From positions 1,773,001-1,837,000 of the forward strand of contig NZ_AP018498.1 of NCBI RefSeq assembly GCF_003569745.1: 64,000 bases of DNA. The letters are read 5' to 3'. The DNA comes from Altererythrobacter sp. B11. Its GTDB lineage: Bacteria; Pseudomonadota; Alphaproteobacteria; Sphingomonadales; Sphingomonadaceae. Every line of letters starts with the position of its first letter. Position 1 is the stretch's first letter. Of this stretch, positions 1-9,671 are shown in pieces. The translations under genes and the position numbers were made by a program. The notes under the pieces were generated by a model. That model saw only the letters and a list, made by a program, of their open reading frames with translations, did no database searches and was not told the DNA's origin.

Positions 1-1
1 C

Positions 2-1000
2 GAAGCGGCCTGGGCCACCGAAGAGGCGCTGGCGACCGGCGTGGAGTTCACCCGCGAGCTGGTGGCCGAGCCGGCGAACATCATCTATCCCGCCAGCTTC
101 GTGGAGCGCTGCGAGAAGCGCTTTGCGGGCACCGGCGCCGAACTGGTCGTGCTGGGCGAAGCCGAAATGCGCGAGCTGGGCATGGGGGCGCTGCTGGGCG
201 TCTCGCAGGGTTCCGAGCGCGAGCCGCGCCTGCTGGCGATCAAGTGGATGGGCGGCAAGGCGGGCGAAAAGCCCACCGTGTTCGTGGGCAAGGGCGTGAC
301 CTTCGACACCGGCGGCATTTCGCTGAAGCCGCCGGCGGGCATGGAAGACATGAAGTGGGACATGGGCGGCGCGGGCGCCGTGGCCGGGACCATGCTGGCA
401 CTGGCCGGGCGCAAGGCGAAGGCCAATGTCATCGGCATCTGCGGGCTGGTGGAAAACATGCCCGACGGCAAGGCGCAGCGGCCGGGCGATGTGGTCACCA
501 CCATGTCCGGCCAGACCGTGGAAGTCATCAACACCGATGCCGAAGGGCGGCTGGTGCTGTGCGATGCGCTCACCTGGGCGCAGCGGCAGTTCGATCCGGC
601 GGCGATCGTCGATCTCGCCACGCTGACTGGCGCGATGATCATTGCGCTGGGCGATGAGCATGGCGGCCTGTTCTCCAATAACGATCAGCTGGCCGATGCG
701 CTGCTGGCCGCGGGCAAGGGCAGCGGGGACAAGATGTGGCGCTTCCCGCTCTCCCCGGCCTATGACAAGTTGCTGGACAGCCCGATCGCCGACATGAAGA
801 ACGTCGGCCCGCGCGGCGCCGGATCGATCACCGCAGCGCAATATATCCAGCGCTTTGTGGAAAACGGCACGCCTTGGGCGCATTGCGACATTGCCGGCAT
901 GGTGTGGGCGGACAAGCCCGGCGCCACTTGGGACAAGGGCGCCACCGGCTTCGGCGTGCGCCTGCTCGATCGCTATGTGCGGGACAATCTCGAAGGCTGA
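2..1000 (+). CDS. pepA: Leucyl (M17) aminopeptidase, 5'-truncated by window edge
   Basis: This is the C-terminal catalytic part of a cytosolic M17 leucyl aminopeptidase, which removes N-terminal residues from peptides using two divalent metals. The reading frame is open from base 2, so the start codon lies before the window; 332 residues are visible against a usual 470-500. The metal-binding core is intact: [10 protein letters not shown], the KWDMGGA segment, and the family signature NTDAEGRL near base 531. holC follows after 18 bases on the same strand, the usual pepA-holC arrangement, so the two are probably cotranscribed. The apparent GTG at 41 is an internal valine codon, not the start. 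Identification is secure; only the N-terminus is unseen. Confidence 0.95.
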   Translation, partial: EAAWATEEALATGVEFTRELVAEPANIIYPASFVERCEKRFAGTGAELVVLGEAEMRELGMGALLGVSQGSEREPRLLAIKWMGGKAGEKPTVFVGKGVTFDTGGISLKPPAGMEDMKWDMGGAGAVAGTMLALAGRKAKANVIGICGLVENMPDGKAQRPGDVVTTMSGQTVEVINTDAEGRLVLCDALTWAQRQFDPAAIVDLATLTGAMIIALGDEHGGLFSNNDQLADALLAAGKGSGDKMWRFPLSPAYDKLLDSPIADMKNVGPRGAGSITAAQYIQRFVENGTPWAHCDIAGMVWADKPGATWDKGATGFGVRLLDRYVRDNLEG

Positions 1001-1018
1001 GGTGCGAAGGCGGCTTTC

Positions 1019-1456
1019 ATGCAGGTGGATTTTTACCAGCTCGCCGATCAGCCGGTAGAGAACCACCTGCCGCAGCTGGCGCGCAAGGTGCTGGACACCG
1101 GCGGCCGGATGGTCGTCGTCTCCGGGGACGAGGGGCAGCTGGGCCGGATCAGCGAGGCCTTGTGGGTGCGCGAGGAAGAAAGCTTCCTCGCCAACGGCCG
1201 CGCGGGCGAGGCGCATGAGACGCGCCAGCCGATCCTGCTCTCCGCCCAATGCGCCGCGCCCAATGGCGCCCGCTTCGCCGCACTGGCCGACGGGCAATGG
1301 CGCGAGGAGGCCGGTGCGTTCGACCGCGTGTTCCTGATGTTTGGCGATGATGCGCTGCAGGGCGCGCGCGCATGCTGGAAGATGCTGGGCAGCCGCACGG
1401 AAGTAGAACGGCGTTTCTGGAAGCTGGACGGGGGCCGCTGGCGCCCCGGCCCCTGA
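1019..1456 (+). CDS. holC: DNA polymerase III subunit chi
   Basis: A 145-residue protein of the HolC family, the clamp-loader accessory subunit that links the DNA polymerase III holoenzyme to single-strand-binding protein at the fork. The N-terminus (MQVDFYQLADQPVE) and the internal segment around VFLMFGDD are typical, and the length matches the family. It starts at an ATG 18 bases after pepA, which suggests one transcript. A promoter-like sequence lies after its stop in front of ndk, so ndk is probably transcribed separately. Assignment is by overall resemblance to the family; HolC sequences are divergent, so confidence is slightly below that of the neighbours. Confidence 0.88.
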   Translation: MQVDFYQLADQPVENHLPQLARKVLDTGGRMVVVSGDEGQLGRISEALWVREEESFLANGRAGEAHETRQPILLSAQCAAPNGARFAALADGQWREEAGAFDRVFLMFGDDALQGARACWKMLGSRTEVERRFWKLDGGRWRPGP

Positions 1457-1489
1457 CGGTCTGCCCTCTGCGCCGTTGCGGGGCGAGGC

Positions 1490-1517
1490 TTGCCCACGCC
1501 GCCCGGCGGCGCTAGGG
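1490..1517 (+). promoter_or_regulatory. Probable sigma-70 promoter of ndk
   Basis: TTGCCC at 1490-1495 and CTAGGG at 1512-1517 are separated by 16 bases. The pair resembles other promoter candidates in this window (rhlE, alaS, tRNA-Val). Initiation would fall near 1524, giving a leader of about 40 bases before the ndk ATG. Sequence-based prediction only. Confidence 0.5.
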
Positions 1518-1563
1518 GCGCGCGAACTCCAAACAACACCAACCTTACGCGAAGGACACTTCG

Positions 1564-1986
1564 ATGGCGGTCACCCGCACATTCTCGATCATCAAGCCCG
1601 ATGCCACCCGCCGCAACCTGACCGGCGCCGTCACCAAGATGCTGGAAGATGCCGGCCTGCGCGTCGTCGCGTCCAAGCGCATCCAGATGACCAAGGAACA
1701 GGCCGAAGGCTTCTATGCCGTCCACAAGGAACGCCCCTTCTTCGGTGAACTGGTGGAATTCATGACCAGCGGCCCGGTGGTGGTGCAGGTGCTCGAGGGC
1801 GAGGATGCGGTGAAGCGCAACCGCGACGTGATGGGCGCCACCAACCCCGAGAACGCCGACGAGGGCACGATCCGCAAGACCTATGCCGAGAGCATCGAGG
1901 CGAACAGCGTCCACGGTTCGGACAGCGAAGAAAACGCTGCGATCGAAATCGACTTCTTCTTCAAGCCGGAAGAGATCGTCGGCTGA
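1564..1986 (+). CDS. ndk: Nucleoside diphosphate kinase
   Basis: A full-length 140-residue nucleoside diphosphate kinase, which equilibrates NTP and dNTP pools through a phosphohistidine intermediate. The catalytic histidine is His117 in the signature NSVHGSDS; the nucleotide-binding residues in [10 protein letters not shown] and the [11 protein letters not shown] segment are present. The ATG is preceded by a purine-rich AAGGAC. A strong intrinsic terminator begins 27 bases after the stop, and a promoter-like sequence precedes the gene, so it is most likely monocistronic. No unusual features. Confidence 0.98.
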   Translation: MAVTRTFSIIKPDATRRNLTGAVTKMLEDAGLRVVASKRIQMTKEQAEGFYAVHKERPFFGELVEFMTSGPVVVQVLEGEDAVKRNRDVMGATNPENADEGTIRKTYAESIEANSVHGSDSEENAAIEIDFFFKPEEIVG

Positions 1987-2013
1987 TCGACCGCGCAGAG
2001 CGGTTTCAGCAAG

Positions 2014-2048
2014 GCCCCGCCGGAGCGATCCGGCGGGGCTTTTCTTTT
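2014..2048 (+). terminator. Intrinsic terminator after ndk
   Basis: A perfect 11-bp stem (2014-2024 with 2029-2039, arm GCCCCGCCGGA) closes a GCGA tetraloop and is followed by TTTTCTTTT. It has the classic form of a rho-independent terminator for ndk. Confidence 0.92.
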
Positions 2049-2117
2049 GACGCGGGACAAGGCAGTTTCCCCTGCGGCGGAGCAAGGGTGGGGATATAGA
2101 CCGCCAAGGAGATCCGC

Positions 2118-2372
2118 ATGCCCCATACCCCGCACGAACTGGCCGACGAATTCCCGCAGGATGCCGATGTCCTGCACCAGCTGAAGACGGGGAGCGCGCA
2201 CTTTGCCACGCTGTCGGACCGCTATCACACGGTGAACAACGCCATTCACCGGGCGGAGATCGAGGTGGAGCCGGTGTCGGACGATCGGCTTGAAGAGCTG
2301 AAGAAGGAACGGCTCGCTTATCTCGACGAGCTGCGCGAGCTGATCGCGGCGCACAGGGCGGAGCAGGGCTGA
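2118..2372 (+). CDS. DUF465 (YdcH-like) small protein
   Basis: An 84-residue, highly charged helical protein of the DUF465/YdcH family. The MPHTPHELADEFPQ start and the segment HFATLSDRYHTVNNAIHRAE are characteristic. Family members are small cytoplasmic coiled-coil proteins without an established biochemical role. A good Shine-Dalgarno sequence (AAGGAG) sits six bases before the ATG. It lies alone between the ndk terminator and the convergent purN gene. Family assignment is confident; function is unknown. Confidence 0.85.
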   Translation: MPHTPHELADEFPQDADVLHQLKTGSAHFATLSDRYHTVNNAIHRAEIEVEPVSDDRLEELKKERLAYLDELRELIAAHRAEQG

Positions 2373-2388
2373 GGCGCCGCGGCGGCGC

Positions 2389-3351
2389 TCAGAACTCCTC
2401 GGCCGCGTCCATCAGGCCGGTGAGGCGCCTGGGCGCCACTTGCCGCCAGCTGCGCTGCAGCCAGCCGGCCACGTGGTTCCAATCCACCCCCGGCCGGTTG
2501 AGGATGATCCCCACCCAGCCGCTGGCGCCATAATAGGCCGGGCGGAAATAGGTGCTGGGGTCGCGCTCCACCAGGGCGGCCAGCTCGTCCGGCCCGTCGG
2601 TCTTCACCAGCAGCGCGATATGCTCGCTGCCGTGGTGCTGGTCGTTGAAATAGGCGAAATATTTCCCGCTCTTGCCGCCGGTGCGCCAGCCGGGGGCGCC
2701 GTGGCTGTCGCGATCCTCCGCCTCGGGCAGGGCCAGTGCCAGTTCGCGCACCCGCTCCAGCAGCCAGTCGGCGCGATAGGGGCGCGACACATACTCCGCC
2801 AGCATCCGCGGATAGAGCTGGTATTCCGCCAGCAGCACGCGGCGGCCGAGCATCTCCGCCGTCTCGCCCGGCACGATGGCCACCGGCACCTGCCCCAGCA
2901 GCGGACCGCCATCGAGCTCCGCCGTCACCACATGGACCGAGCAGCCGCCGTGGCTGTCCCCCGCGGCGATGGCCCGAGCGTGGGTATCCAGCCCCTTGTA
3001 CTTGGGCAGCAAGGAGGGATGCGTGTTGACCATGCGCCCCGCCCAGCCTTCCACGAAACCCGGGGTGAGGATGCGCATATAGCCGCACAGGGCGAGGTAA
3101 TCCGCGCCCGACGCACGCAGCGCCGCGTCCATGGCCGCTTCGTGATCTTCGCGCTGCAGGCCGCGGTGATCGAGCGCGAAGGTGGCGATCCCTTCGGCGT
3201 CGGCGATCTTCAGGCCCGGCGCATCGGGCACATTGCTGGCCACCAGCACGAGTTCATAGGGGCAATCGGCCAGCTTTGCGGCGTAGAGCAGCGAGGACAT
3301 GGTCGTGCCCGTGCCCGAAAGCAGGGCGGCGACCTTCGCCTTCTCAGGCAT
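2389..3351 (-). CDS. purN: Phosphoribosylglycinamide formyltransferase with C-terminal MmcQ/YjbR-like domain
   Basis: Residues 1 to about 195 are a complete GAR transformylase, which transfers a formyl group from 10-formyl-THF to GAR in step 3 of purine synthesis. The catalytic segment [13 protein letters not shown] and the [17 protein letters not shown] region with its aspartate are present. After this, residues of about 200-320 form a second domain beginning [20 protein letters not shown] and containing GKYFAYF and [14 protein letters not shown], the pattern of the MmcQ/YjbR (CyaY-like fold) family. Bacterial PurN is usually 190-220 residues, so the 320-residue length reflects a fusion. The frame is continuous with no sign of read-through. 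Its start overlaps the purM stop by 8 bases, so purM-purN are translationally coupled. Confidence 0.93.
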   Translation of the reverse strand: MPEKAKVAALLSGTGTTMSSLLYAAKLADCPYELVLVASNVPDAPGLKIADAEGIATFALDHRGLQREDHEAAMDAALRASGADYLALCGYMRILTPGFVEGWAGRMVNTHPSLLPKYKGLDTHARAIAAGDSHGGCSVHVVTAELDGGPLLGQVPVAIVPGETAEMLGRRVLLAEYQLYPRMLAEYVSRPYRADWLLERVRELALALPEAEDRDSHGAPGWRTGGKSGKYFAYFNDQHHGSEHIALLVKTDGPDELAALVERDPSTYFRPAYYGASGWVGIILNRPGVDWNHVAGWLQRSWRQVAPRRLTGLMDAAEEF

Positions 3352-4450
3352 TGTGGACCGCTTCCCAGCTTTCGCGCGCGCTCCATGTGCCGGCGGAGCC
3401 GCGCACGGTGCAGCCCTTCGCGCCTTCCACGATCTCGCCCACGCGCATCACCTGCTCGCCCGCCGCCTCCAGCTCGGCCGCCACTTCGCGCGCCAGCTCC
3501 GGCTGCACGGCCAGCACCATGCCGACGCCGCAATTGAAGGTGCGTGCCATCTCGCCCGGCTCGATATTCCCCTGCGCCTGCAGGAAGGCCATCAGTCGCG
3601 GCTGTTCCCAGCTATCCGCGTCGATCACCGCATGGGCGCCCGCAGGCAGCACGCGCGGGATATTCTCCAGCAGGCCGCCGCCGGTGATATGCGCCAGCGC
3701 ATCCACCTTGCCGGCGCGGATCAGCGGCAGCAGGCTCCGCACATAGATACGCGTCGGCTCGATCAGCGCGTCGATCAGCAGGCGTTCGGAATCGAACAGG
3801 GCGGGGCGGTCCAGCTTCCAGCCCTTGTCCGCCGCCAGCCGGCGCACGAGCGAATAGCCGTTGGAATGCACGCCCGAACTGGCCAGGCCCAGCAGCACAT
3901 GGCCGGGCGCCACCTTCTCCCCGGTCAGCTGCTCGCCGCGCTCCACCGCGCCGACGCAGAAGCCCGCGAGATCGTAGTCGCCCGCCGCATACATGCCCGG
4001 CATTTCGGCCGTTTCGCCGCCGATCAGCGCGCAGCCGGCGATCTTGCAGCCTTCGGCAATGCCGGCGATTACTCGCTCCGCAATGCCGTTCTCCAGCTTG
4101 CCGGTGGCGAAATAGTCGAGGAAGAACAGCGGCTCCGCACCCTGCACGATGAGATCGTTCACGCACATGGCGACGAGGTCGATCCCTACCGAATCATGCC
4201 GGTCCCCCTCGATCGCGAGCTTCAGCTTGGTGCCTACGCCGTCATTCGCGGCCACCAGCAGCGGATCGGCATAGCCGGCCGCCTTCGGATCGAAGAAGCC
4301 GCCGAAGCCGCCGATCTCGCCATCGGCCCCGGGGCGGCGGGTGGCCTTCACCAGCGGGCCGATGGCCCTGACCAGCGCATTGCCGGCATCGATGGAAACG
4401 CCGGCATCTGCATAGGTGTAGCCGGTTTGCGGGGGATTGTTCGCAGCCAT
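3344..4450 (-). CDS. purM: Phosphoribosylformylglycinamidine cyclo-ligase (AIR synthetase)
   Basis: A 368-residue AIR synthetase, the ATP-dependent fifth step of purine synthesis. The start [20 protein letters not shown], the [11 protein letters not shown] motif and [16 protein letters not shown] are diagnostic of PurM. The frame stays open upstream, but the chosen ATG at 4450 gives the normal family length; the upstream extension covers the divergent promoter region and is not conserved-looking. The 3' end overlaps purN by 8 bases, forming a two-gene purine operon. The divergent gene at 4521 begins 70 bases away, so the two promoters share this gap. Confidence 0.97.
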   Translation of the reverse strand: MAANNPPQTGYTYADAGVSIDAGNALVRAIGPLVKATRRPGADGEIGGFGGFFDPKAAGYADPLLVAANDGVGTKLKLAIEGDRHDSVGIDLVAMCVNDLIVQGAEPLFFLDYFATGKLENGIAERVIAGIAEGCKIAGCALIGGETAEMPGMYAAGDYDLAGFCVGAVERGEQLTGEKVAPGHVLLGLASSGVHSNGYSLVRRLAADKGWKLDRPALFDSERLLIDALIEPTRIYVRSLLPLIRAGKVDALAHITGGGLLENIPRVLPAGAHAVIDADSWEQPRLMAFLQAQGNIEPGEMARTFNCGVGMVLAVQPELAREVAAELEAAGEQVMRVGEIVEGAKGCTVRGSAGTWSARESWEAVHNA

Positions 4451-4520
4451 GGGCAGCCGCTTTAGTCTTTCGCGCTTGGATTTCCACTCGCCTTTGGGCA
4501 AAAGGCGCCGAATTTCCCCG

Positions 4521-5792
4521 ATGCAGAGCTTCGCCCTTCCTTCCCCTGACACGCCGCGCCGCCTGCAGCTTTCGCTTGCCGCGGGCGGATTGCTGCTGCT
4601 GGCGGCGGGTGGTGCGCTGTGGGCGCAGGTGGCGGGGGACCGCGGAATCGCCCCGGTCGCCACCAGCACCGATATCGAAGTGCGCGGCATCCATGTGGAT
4701 GTGGGCGGCAAGAATCCGGAAGACGCGCGGGAGAATGGCTGGCGCGAAGCGCAGCGCCTGGCGTGGAAGAAGCTGAACGGCCCGGCGATTCCCGATTCCC
4801 GCCTGCAATCGCTCGTCTCCGCCATCGTGGTGGAAACTGAACAGATCGGCCCGCGCCGCTATATCGCCGATCTGGCGGTGATCTTCGATCGCAGCCGCAC
4901 GGGCAGCGTCCTGGGCGAAGGCGGGCGGCGCGCGCGTTCCGCCCCCATGCTCACCCTGCCGGTCACCTTCTCGGGCGGCACGCAGACCATGTACGAGACG
5001 CGCACGCCCTGGCAGCGCGCCTGGGCGGAGTTCCAGGCCGGCGGCAGCGCGATCGACTATGTTCGCCCCTCCGGCGCGGGCGGCGAATCGCTGCTGCTGA
5101 CCTATGGGCAGACGCGGCGCCGCAGCCGCTCGTGGTGGAACGAGATACTCGACCAGTTCGGTGCGGCCGATGTGCTGGTGCCGATCGCGGAATTGCATCG
5201 CGAATGGCCCGGCGGGCCCGTGGTCGGCCGCTTCACCGCGCGCCATGGCCCGGATGACGAACTGCTGGGCAGCTTCGAAATGCGCGCCGAAAGCGAGCAG
5301 CAATTGCCGCAGATGCTGCAGCAGGCGGTGCGGCGCTTCGACGCACTGTTTGCCCAGGCCCTCGCCGAAGGCAAGCTGCGGCCCGATCCTACGCTGACTC
5401 TGGACGAGGTGGAGATCAGCCCCGCCGTGCGCGCGCTGATCGAAGCCTCGCGGCGGGCCGAAGCGGACGAGGCGGCGGCGCGCGCGGCCGCGGCCGAAGC
5501 CGCGCTGCCCGTGCAAGTGGTGCCGCCTACGCCCACCGGGGAAGAACCGGCGGCGGTGGCCTCCTTCACCGTGCAGGTCGCGACGCCCGATGCGGGCGCG
5601 ATGGACGCGGCGCTGGCTTCCGTGCGCGGCGCGGCGGGCGTGCGCAGCGCGGCGATCAGCAGCGTCGCCGTCGGCGGAACTTCCGTGCTCCGCGTCACTT
5701 ATGCCGGCGATCTCGCCGCGCTGGCCGCCGCGCTGCGGGCGCGCGGCTGGCAGGTCACGCAGGGCAGCAACGCGCTCGCCATCAGTCGCTGA
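4521..5792 (+). CDS. DUF2066-like exported protein
   Basis: A 423-residue protein with a hydrophobic N-terminal segment (about residues 15-40, [20 protein letters not shown]), so probably exported or membrane-anchored. The body contains [15 protein letters not shown] followed by a [13 protein letters not shown] segment, which fits the DUF2066 family, known to lie next to purM and hda in other Proteobacteria. Residues of about 310-345 are Ala/Glu-rich, and the final 70 residues resemble a small ferredoxin-like fold, which may explain annotations of this family as heavy-metal-associated. The ATG at 4521 is chosen because it places the signal-like segment at the N-terminus. hdaA follows after 21 bases, so an operon is likely. 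Function unknown. Confidence 0.75.
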   Translation: MQSFALPSPDTPRRLQLSLAAGGLLLLAAGGALWAQVAGDRGIAPVATSTDIEVRGIHVDVGGKNPEDARENGWREAQRLAWKKLNGPAIPDSRLQSLVSAIVVETEQIGPRRYIADLAVIFDRSRTGSVLGEGGRRARSAPMLTLPVTFSGGTQTMYETRTPWQRAWAEFQAGGSAIDYVRPSGAGGESLLLTYGQTRRRSRSWWNEILDQFGAADVLVPIAELHREWPGGPVVGRFTARHGPDDELLGSFEMRAESEQQLPQMLQQAVRRFDALFAQALAEGKLRPDPTLTLDEVEISPAVRALIEASRRAEADEAAARAAAAEAALPVQVVPPTPTGEEPAAVASFTVQVATPDAGAMDAALASVRGAAGVRSAAISSVAVGGTSVLRVTYAGDLAALAAALRARGWQVTQGSNALAISR

Positions 5793-5813
5793 CCGGCGCG
5801 GGAAAGCGCGCCT

Positions 5814-6425
5814 GTGCCGCGGCAGATTCCCTTGCCCCTTCTTGCCGGATCGCCCGGACCGCGCAGCATCGTGCTGGGCGCGGCCAATGCCCATGTGGCC
5901 GACGCGCTGGCCGATCCGGCGCGCTGGCCCTTCCGCACTGCGGTGCTCACCGGCCCGCCGCGATCGGGCAAGTCGCTGTTCGCCCGCTGGTTCGCGCAGA
6001 GCGGGCGGGGCGAGGCGGTGGACGACGCGCCGCAGCTGGACGAAGTGGAGCTGTTCCACCGCTGGAACCGCGCGCAGGAGAGCGGCACCCCGCTGCTGCT
6101 GGTGGGCGGGGAGCCCCCGTGGAACATCGCGCTGCCCGATCTTCGGTCGCGGCTGGGGGCGGCGCTGCAACTGGAAATCGGCGCGCCGGACGATGCCATG
6201 GCGGCCGACCTCATCCTCTCGCTGGCGGAGCAGCGCGGGCTGCCGCTGGGGGCCGATGCGGCCGATTATCTGGTGCCGCGCGCGGCGCGCAGCTTCGCGG
6301 AGCTGGAAAGATTGGTGGCCGCAATCGACCGCTTGTCCCTTGAACGCAAGGCTCCGGCTACCCAATCCATATGGCGCGCCGCGCTGGAGGCGGTGCACGG
6401 CCCCGAAGAGCCTCGCTTGCTTTAG
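5814..6425 (+). CDS. hdaA: DnaA regulatory inactivator HdaA
   Basis: A 203-residue DnaA-related AAA+ protein of the Hda family, which with the sliding clamp stimulates ATP hydrolysis by DnaA and limits re-initiation. The N-terminal QIPLPLLAG resembles the short clamp-binding peptide of Hda, and a Walker A motif (GPPRSGKS) is visible around residue 48. The arginine-rich [15 protein letters not shown] near the C-terminus is the sensor-2-like segment. Start is GTG with GGAAAG upstream. Position after the DUF2066 gene and purM agrees with the conserved purM-hda neighbourhood. Confidence 0.88.
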   Translation: MPRQIPLPLLAGSPGPRSIVLGAANAHVADALADPARWPFRTAVLTGPPRSGKSLFARWFAQSGRGEAVDDAPQLDEVELFHRWNRAQESGTPLLLVGGEPPWNIALPDLRSRLGAALQLEIGAPDDAMAADLILSLAEQRGLPLGADAADYLVPRAARSFAELERLVAAIDRLSLERKAPATQSIWRAALEAVHGPEEPRLL

Positions 6426-6454
6426 GCCGTATTTGGTGGGAAACTGATCGCGCT

Positions 6455-7150
6455 ATGTTCGACCGGCTGATCGCTTATCTGGACTCCGTCCACGCGCGCG
6501 ACCCGGCGCCCCGGTCGCGTTGGGAAATCCTGCTCTATCCCGGCATCTGGGCCCTGGGCTTCCACCGCGTGGCGCATTGGCTGTTCACGGGGGAGCTGTA
6601 TTTCCTCGCCCGGGTGGTCAATCACATTGCGCGGTTCCTGACCGCGATCGACATCCATCCCGGCGCGAAGATTGGCCGCAACTTCTTCATCGACCACGGC
6701 TTCACCGTGATCGGGGAGACGGCCGAGATCGGCGACAATGTGACGATCTATCAATGCGTCACGCTGGGCGGCACGAATCCGACCAACGGCCAGCCGGGCA
6801 AGCGCCATCCCACGCTGGAAGACAATGTCATCATCGGCTCCGGCGCGCAGATCATCGGCCCGATCACCGTTGGCGCGCGGGCGCGGGTGGGGGCCAATGC
6901 GGTGGTGACGGATGACGTGCCCGAAGGGGCGACGATGATCGGCCTCAAGGCCCGTTCCACGCTGGTGCCGGCGGAAACCTGGCTGCGCGAATTCATCCCC
7001 TATGGCACGCCGTGCGACGAACCCTGCGAGCCTGCGGCCGACCGCGTGGAGACGCTGGAGCGCGAACTGGCCGAACTGCGGCGCGAAGTGGCTGCGCTGC
7101 GCGGCGCGTCAACGGCCGAGCCGCTGCGCAAGTCCGGGACCGCTGACTGA
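6455..7150 (+). CDS. cysE: Serine O-acetyltransferase
   Basis: A 231-residue serine acetyltransferase that makes O-acetylserine from serine and acetyl-CoA for cysteine synthesis. The left-handed beta-helix hexapeptide region runs from [18 protein letters not shown] to the [14 protein letters not shown] turn, with the GETAEIGDN and [11 protein letters not shown] segments typical of the EpsC/short CysE type. The C-terminus is a predicted coiled coil ([18 protein letters not shown]) rather than the usual short tail. The ATG at 6455 is chosen over upstream in-frame codons because it matches the family N-terminus. Its TGA overlaps the next ATG. Confidence 0.93.
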   Translation: MFDRLIAYLDSVHARDPAPRSRWEILLYPGIWALGFHRVAHWLFTGELYFLARVVNHIARFLTAIDIHPGAKIGRNFFIDHGFTVIGETAEIGDNVTIYQCVTLGGTNPTNGQPGKRHPTLEDNVIIGSGAQIIGPITVGARARVGANAVVTDDVPEGATMIGLKARSTLVPAETWLREFIPYGTPCDEPCEPAADRVETLERELAELRREVAALRGASTAEPLRKSGTAD

Positions 7151-7509
7151 TGCGGCCAGGTGCCGGCGGGGCGAATATCCTTCCATTCCCGGGTGGGCGC
7201 GCGCCACGGCAAGTGGCCTTCCAGCGGGCCGAGTTGATGCGCATCCTCGATCTCTATGGCCGCATGGTGGCGGCGGGCGAATGGCGCGATTATGCGATGG
7301 ATTTCGGCCGCGATTTCGCCTCCTTCGCGGCGTTCCGCCGCACGGCCGACGTGCCGCAGATGCGGGTGGAGAAGCGGCCCGCGCTGCACGGGCGGCAGGG
7401 CATGTGGGCGCTGTTCGGCGAACAGGGGCAGGTGCTGAAGCGCGGCCATGAACTGGCCGGCGTGCTGGCGCCGATCGAGCGCCGCCTGCTCAAGCTGGTG
7501 GACGGCTGA
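7150..7509 (+). CDS. DUF2794 protein
   Basis: A 119-residue protein of the alphaproteobacterial DUF2794 family, recognised by the central VAAGEWRDYAMDFGRDFASF and the C-terminal LAPIERRLLKLVDG. Its ATG overlaps the cysE TGA (TGATG), so translation is coupled. No catalytic motif or membrane segment is visible, and the family has no established function. Confidence 0.85.
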   Translation: MRPGAGGANILPFPGGRAPRQVAFQRAELMRILDLYGRMVAAGEWRDYAMDFGRDFASFAAFRRTADVPQMRVEKRPALHGRQGMWALFGEQGQVLKRGHELAGVLAPIERRLLKLVDG

Positions 7510-7515
7510 AGGGCG

Positions 7516-8190
7516 TCAGAGGCCGGCGAGTGCCGGCACCAGCTCGTCATAATGGTCGATCAGCGCGTCGCAGTCGAGCGCGTCCACCGGCACGTCGTTA
7601 TAGCCAAAGCTAAGCGCCACGACCGGCACGCCCGCTGCGCGCGCGGCCCGCGTGTCGTAGGAGGAATCGCCCACCATGGCGAAGCGACCTTCGCCCCCGC
7701 ACCGGCGGATGGCTTCCTCGATCATGTCGGGCGCGGGCTTGGCCCGGCCGGGGCCGAGCGTGTCGCCACCGATTACGCAGCTGAAGCGGTCGGCAATGCC
7801 CAGCGCCTCCACCAGCTTCACCGCGTTCCGCTCCACCTTGTTGGTCACCACCGCCAACCGGCAACCATGCCCGGCCAGCCGGTCCAGCGCGTCCAGACAG
7901 CCGGGGAAGGGGCGGGTGTTGTCGGCGATATGCGCCTCGTAATGCTGCAGCAGTTCCTCGTGCAGCTGCTCCAGCTCGATCGTGGGGACGGGATCGCCGG
8001 TCAGCTCGATCGCCCGTTCCAGCATCCGCAGTGCGCCGCCGCCGATCAGCTTGCGCACGGCCTCCAGCGGAATGGTGGGGCGGCCGGCGCGTGACAGTGC
8101 GTGATTCACCGCCGGGGTGAGATCGAGATTGGAATCCACGAGCGTGCCATCGAGATCGAAGCCAACCATGGCGAAGGGAAAATCAGTCAT
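7516..8190 (-). CDS. gph: Phosphoglycolate phosphatase (HAD family)
   Basis: A 224-residue HAD-superfamily hydrolase of the Gph type, which dephosphorylates 2-phosphoglycolate. HAD motif I is FDLDGTLVDS near residue 11; motif II is VVTNK; the lysine and GDSSYD motif III/IV segment is near residue 165. The helical cap between motifs I and II begins LTPAVNHALSRAGR. The ATG at 8190 places motif I at the expected N-terminal position; longer in-frame starts overlap the divergent glmU promoter. It converges with the DUF2794 gene, with six bases between the stops. Confidence 0.92.
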   Translation of the reverse strand: MTDFPFAMVGFDLDGTLVDSNLDLTPAVNHALSRAGRPTIPLEAVRKLIGGGALRMLERAIELTGDPVPTIELEQLHEELLQHYEAHIADNTRPFPGCLDALDRLAGHGCRLAVVTNKVERNAVKLVEALGIADRFSCVIGGDTLGPGRAKPAPDMIEEAIRRCGGEGRFAMVGDSSYDTRAARAAGVPVVALSFGYNDVPVDALDCDALIDHYDELVPALAGL

Positions 8191-8251
8191 CGCCGCGGCA
8201 CTTGGCCCAGGCTTATGGAAACCGCAACAGAATGGTGGCATGGCGCCGGGC

Positions 8252-9616
8252 ATGAGCGATGCCCAGCCAGAGATTGCCGCCATCGTCCTTGCCGCGGGCA
8301 AGGGCACCCGGATGAAGAGCACGCGGCACAAGGTGCTGCACCCGATCGCCGGACGGCCGATGATCGAACATCTGCTCGCCAGCCTCGGCGAACTGCAACC
8401 GGCGAAGACCGTGGTGGTGGTGGGCGACGGGCGCGAACAGCTGGAAGCGCAGCTGGGCACCCGCGCGCAGATCGCCGTGCAGGAACCGCAGCTGGGCACC
8501 GGCCATGCCGTGCAGCAGGCGGAGGCCGCGCTGGCGGGCTTCGTCGGCCCGGTGCTGGTGCTGTATGGCGATGTGCCCTTCGTCAGTGCGGACACTATGC
8601 GCGCGCTCGTCGCCCGGCTGGCGGATGACGATGCGCCGGAAGTGGTGGTGCTGGGGTTCGAGCCGGGCGATCCGCTGCACTATGGCCGCGTGATCGCCGA
8701 GGACGGGCGCATCCGGCGGATGGTCGAATACAAGGATGCGACCGAGGCAGAACGGGCCTGCACCCTGTGCAATTCGGGCCTGCTCGCGGCGCGCGGGCCG
8801 GCGCTGTTTGAACTGCTGGGCAAGGTCGGCAATGCCAATGCCCAGGGTGAGTACTACCTGCCCGACATCGTCAACATCGCCATCGCCGAAGGCCGCGACT
8901 GCGCGGTGATCGTGGCGGCGGACGCGGACGAGGTGGCGGGCATCAACTCGCGCGGCGAACTGGCGGCGGCGGAAGCGCGCTGGCAGGCGGCGCGGCGCGC
9001 TCGGGCGATGGTGGATGGGGCGACGCTCGTCGCGCCGGAAACCGTCTTCTTCAGCTTCGACACCGTGCTGGGCCGCGACGTGACGGTGGAACCCAATGTG
9101 GTGTTCGGCCCCGGCGTGACGGTGGCGGACAATGTGACGATCCACGCCTTCAGCCATCTTGAAGGCGCCGATCTGGCCGAAGGCGTGGAGATCGGCCCCT
9201 ATGCGCGGCTGCGGCCCGGATCGGTGCTGAAACGCGGCGCCAAGGTGGGCAATTTCGTCGAGATGAAGAAGGCCGTGCTGGGCGAAGGCGCCAAGGCCAA
9301 CCACCTCACCTATCTAGGCGATGCCGTGGTGGGCGAGGGGGCGAATATCGGCGCCGGAACGATCACCTGCAATTACGACGGCTATTTCAAGCATCTGACC
9401 GAAATCGGGCCGCGCGCCTTCATCGGCTCCAACAGCGCGCTGATCGCCCCGGTGAAGATCGGCGCCGATGCCATCGTGGCGGCGGGCAGCGCGGTCAGCC
9501 GCGACGTGGCCGATGGCGAATTGCGCATGGTGCGGGCGGAACAGCTGGTGAAGCCGGGCTGGGCGGACCGCTTCCACGATGCGATGAAGAAGAAGAAGGC
9601 CGCCGGCAAGGACTGA
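8252..9616 (+). CDS. glmU: Bifunctional GlcNAc-1-P uridylyltransferase / GlcN-1-P acetyltransferase
   Basis: A 454-residue GlmU, which acetylates glucosamine-1-phosphate and then joins it to UTP to make UDP-GlcNAc for peptidoglycan and lipid A. The N-terminal pyrophosphorylase domain has LAAGKGTRMKS and GTGHAVQQAE; the C-terminal half is a left-handed beta-helix with LTYLGDAVVGEGANIGAGT and the CNYDGYFKH segment. The ATG at 8252 gives the normal length; an in-frame ATG at 8240 would add four residues. glmS follows after 55 bases, placing the two ends of the pathway together. Confidence 0.97.
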   Translation: MSDAQPEIAAIVLAAGKGTRMKSTRHKVLHPIAGRPMIEHLLASLGELQPAKTVVVVGDGREQLEAQLGTRAQIAVQEPQLGTGHAVQQAEAALAGFVGPVLVLYGDVPFVSADTMRALVARLADDDAPEVVVLGFEPGDPLHYGRVIAEDGRIRRMVEYKDATEAERACTLCNSGLLAARGPALFELLGKVGNANAQGEYYLPDIVNIAIAEGRDCAVIVAADADEVAGINSRGELAAAEARWQAARRARAMVDGATLVAPETVFFSFDTVLGRDVTVEPNVVFGPGVTVADNVTIHAFSHLEGADLAEGVEIGPYARLRPGSVLKRGAKVGNFVEMKKAVLGEGAKANHLTYLGDAVVGEGANIGAGTITCNYDGYFKHLTEIGPRAFIGSNSALIAPVKIGADAIVAAGSAVSRDVADGELRMVRAEQLVKPGWADRFHDAMKKKKAAGKD

Positions 9617-9671
9617 CGGCGGACGGGCGGCGCATCCGCATCATCCATTTGACGATAAAGGCAATTCCATC

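Noticed and set aside
4242-6398. A 718-codon minus-strand open frame over purM, the DUF2066 gene and hdaA
   Set aside because: Spans three genes supported on other frames; composition typical of a spurious frame.
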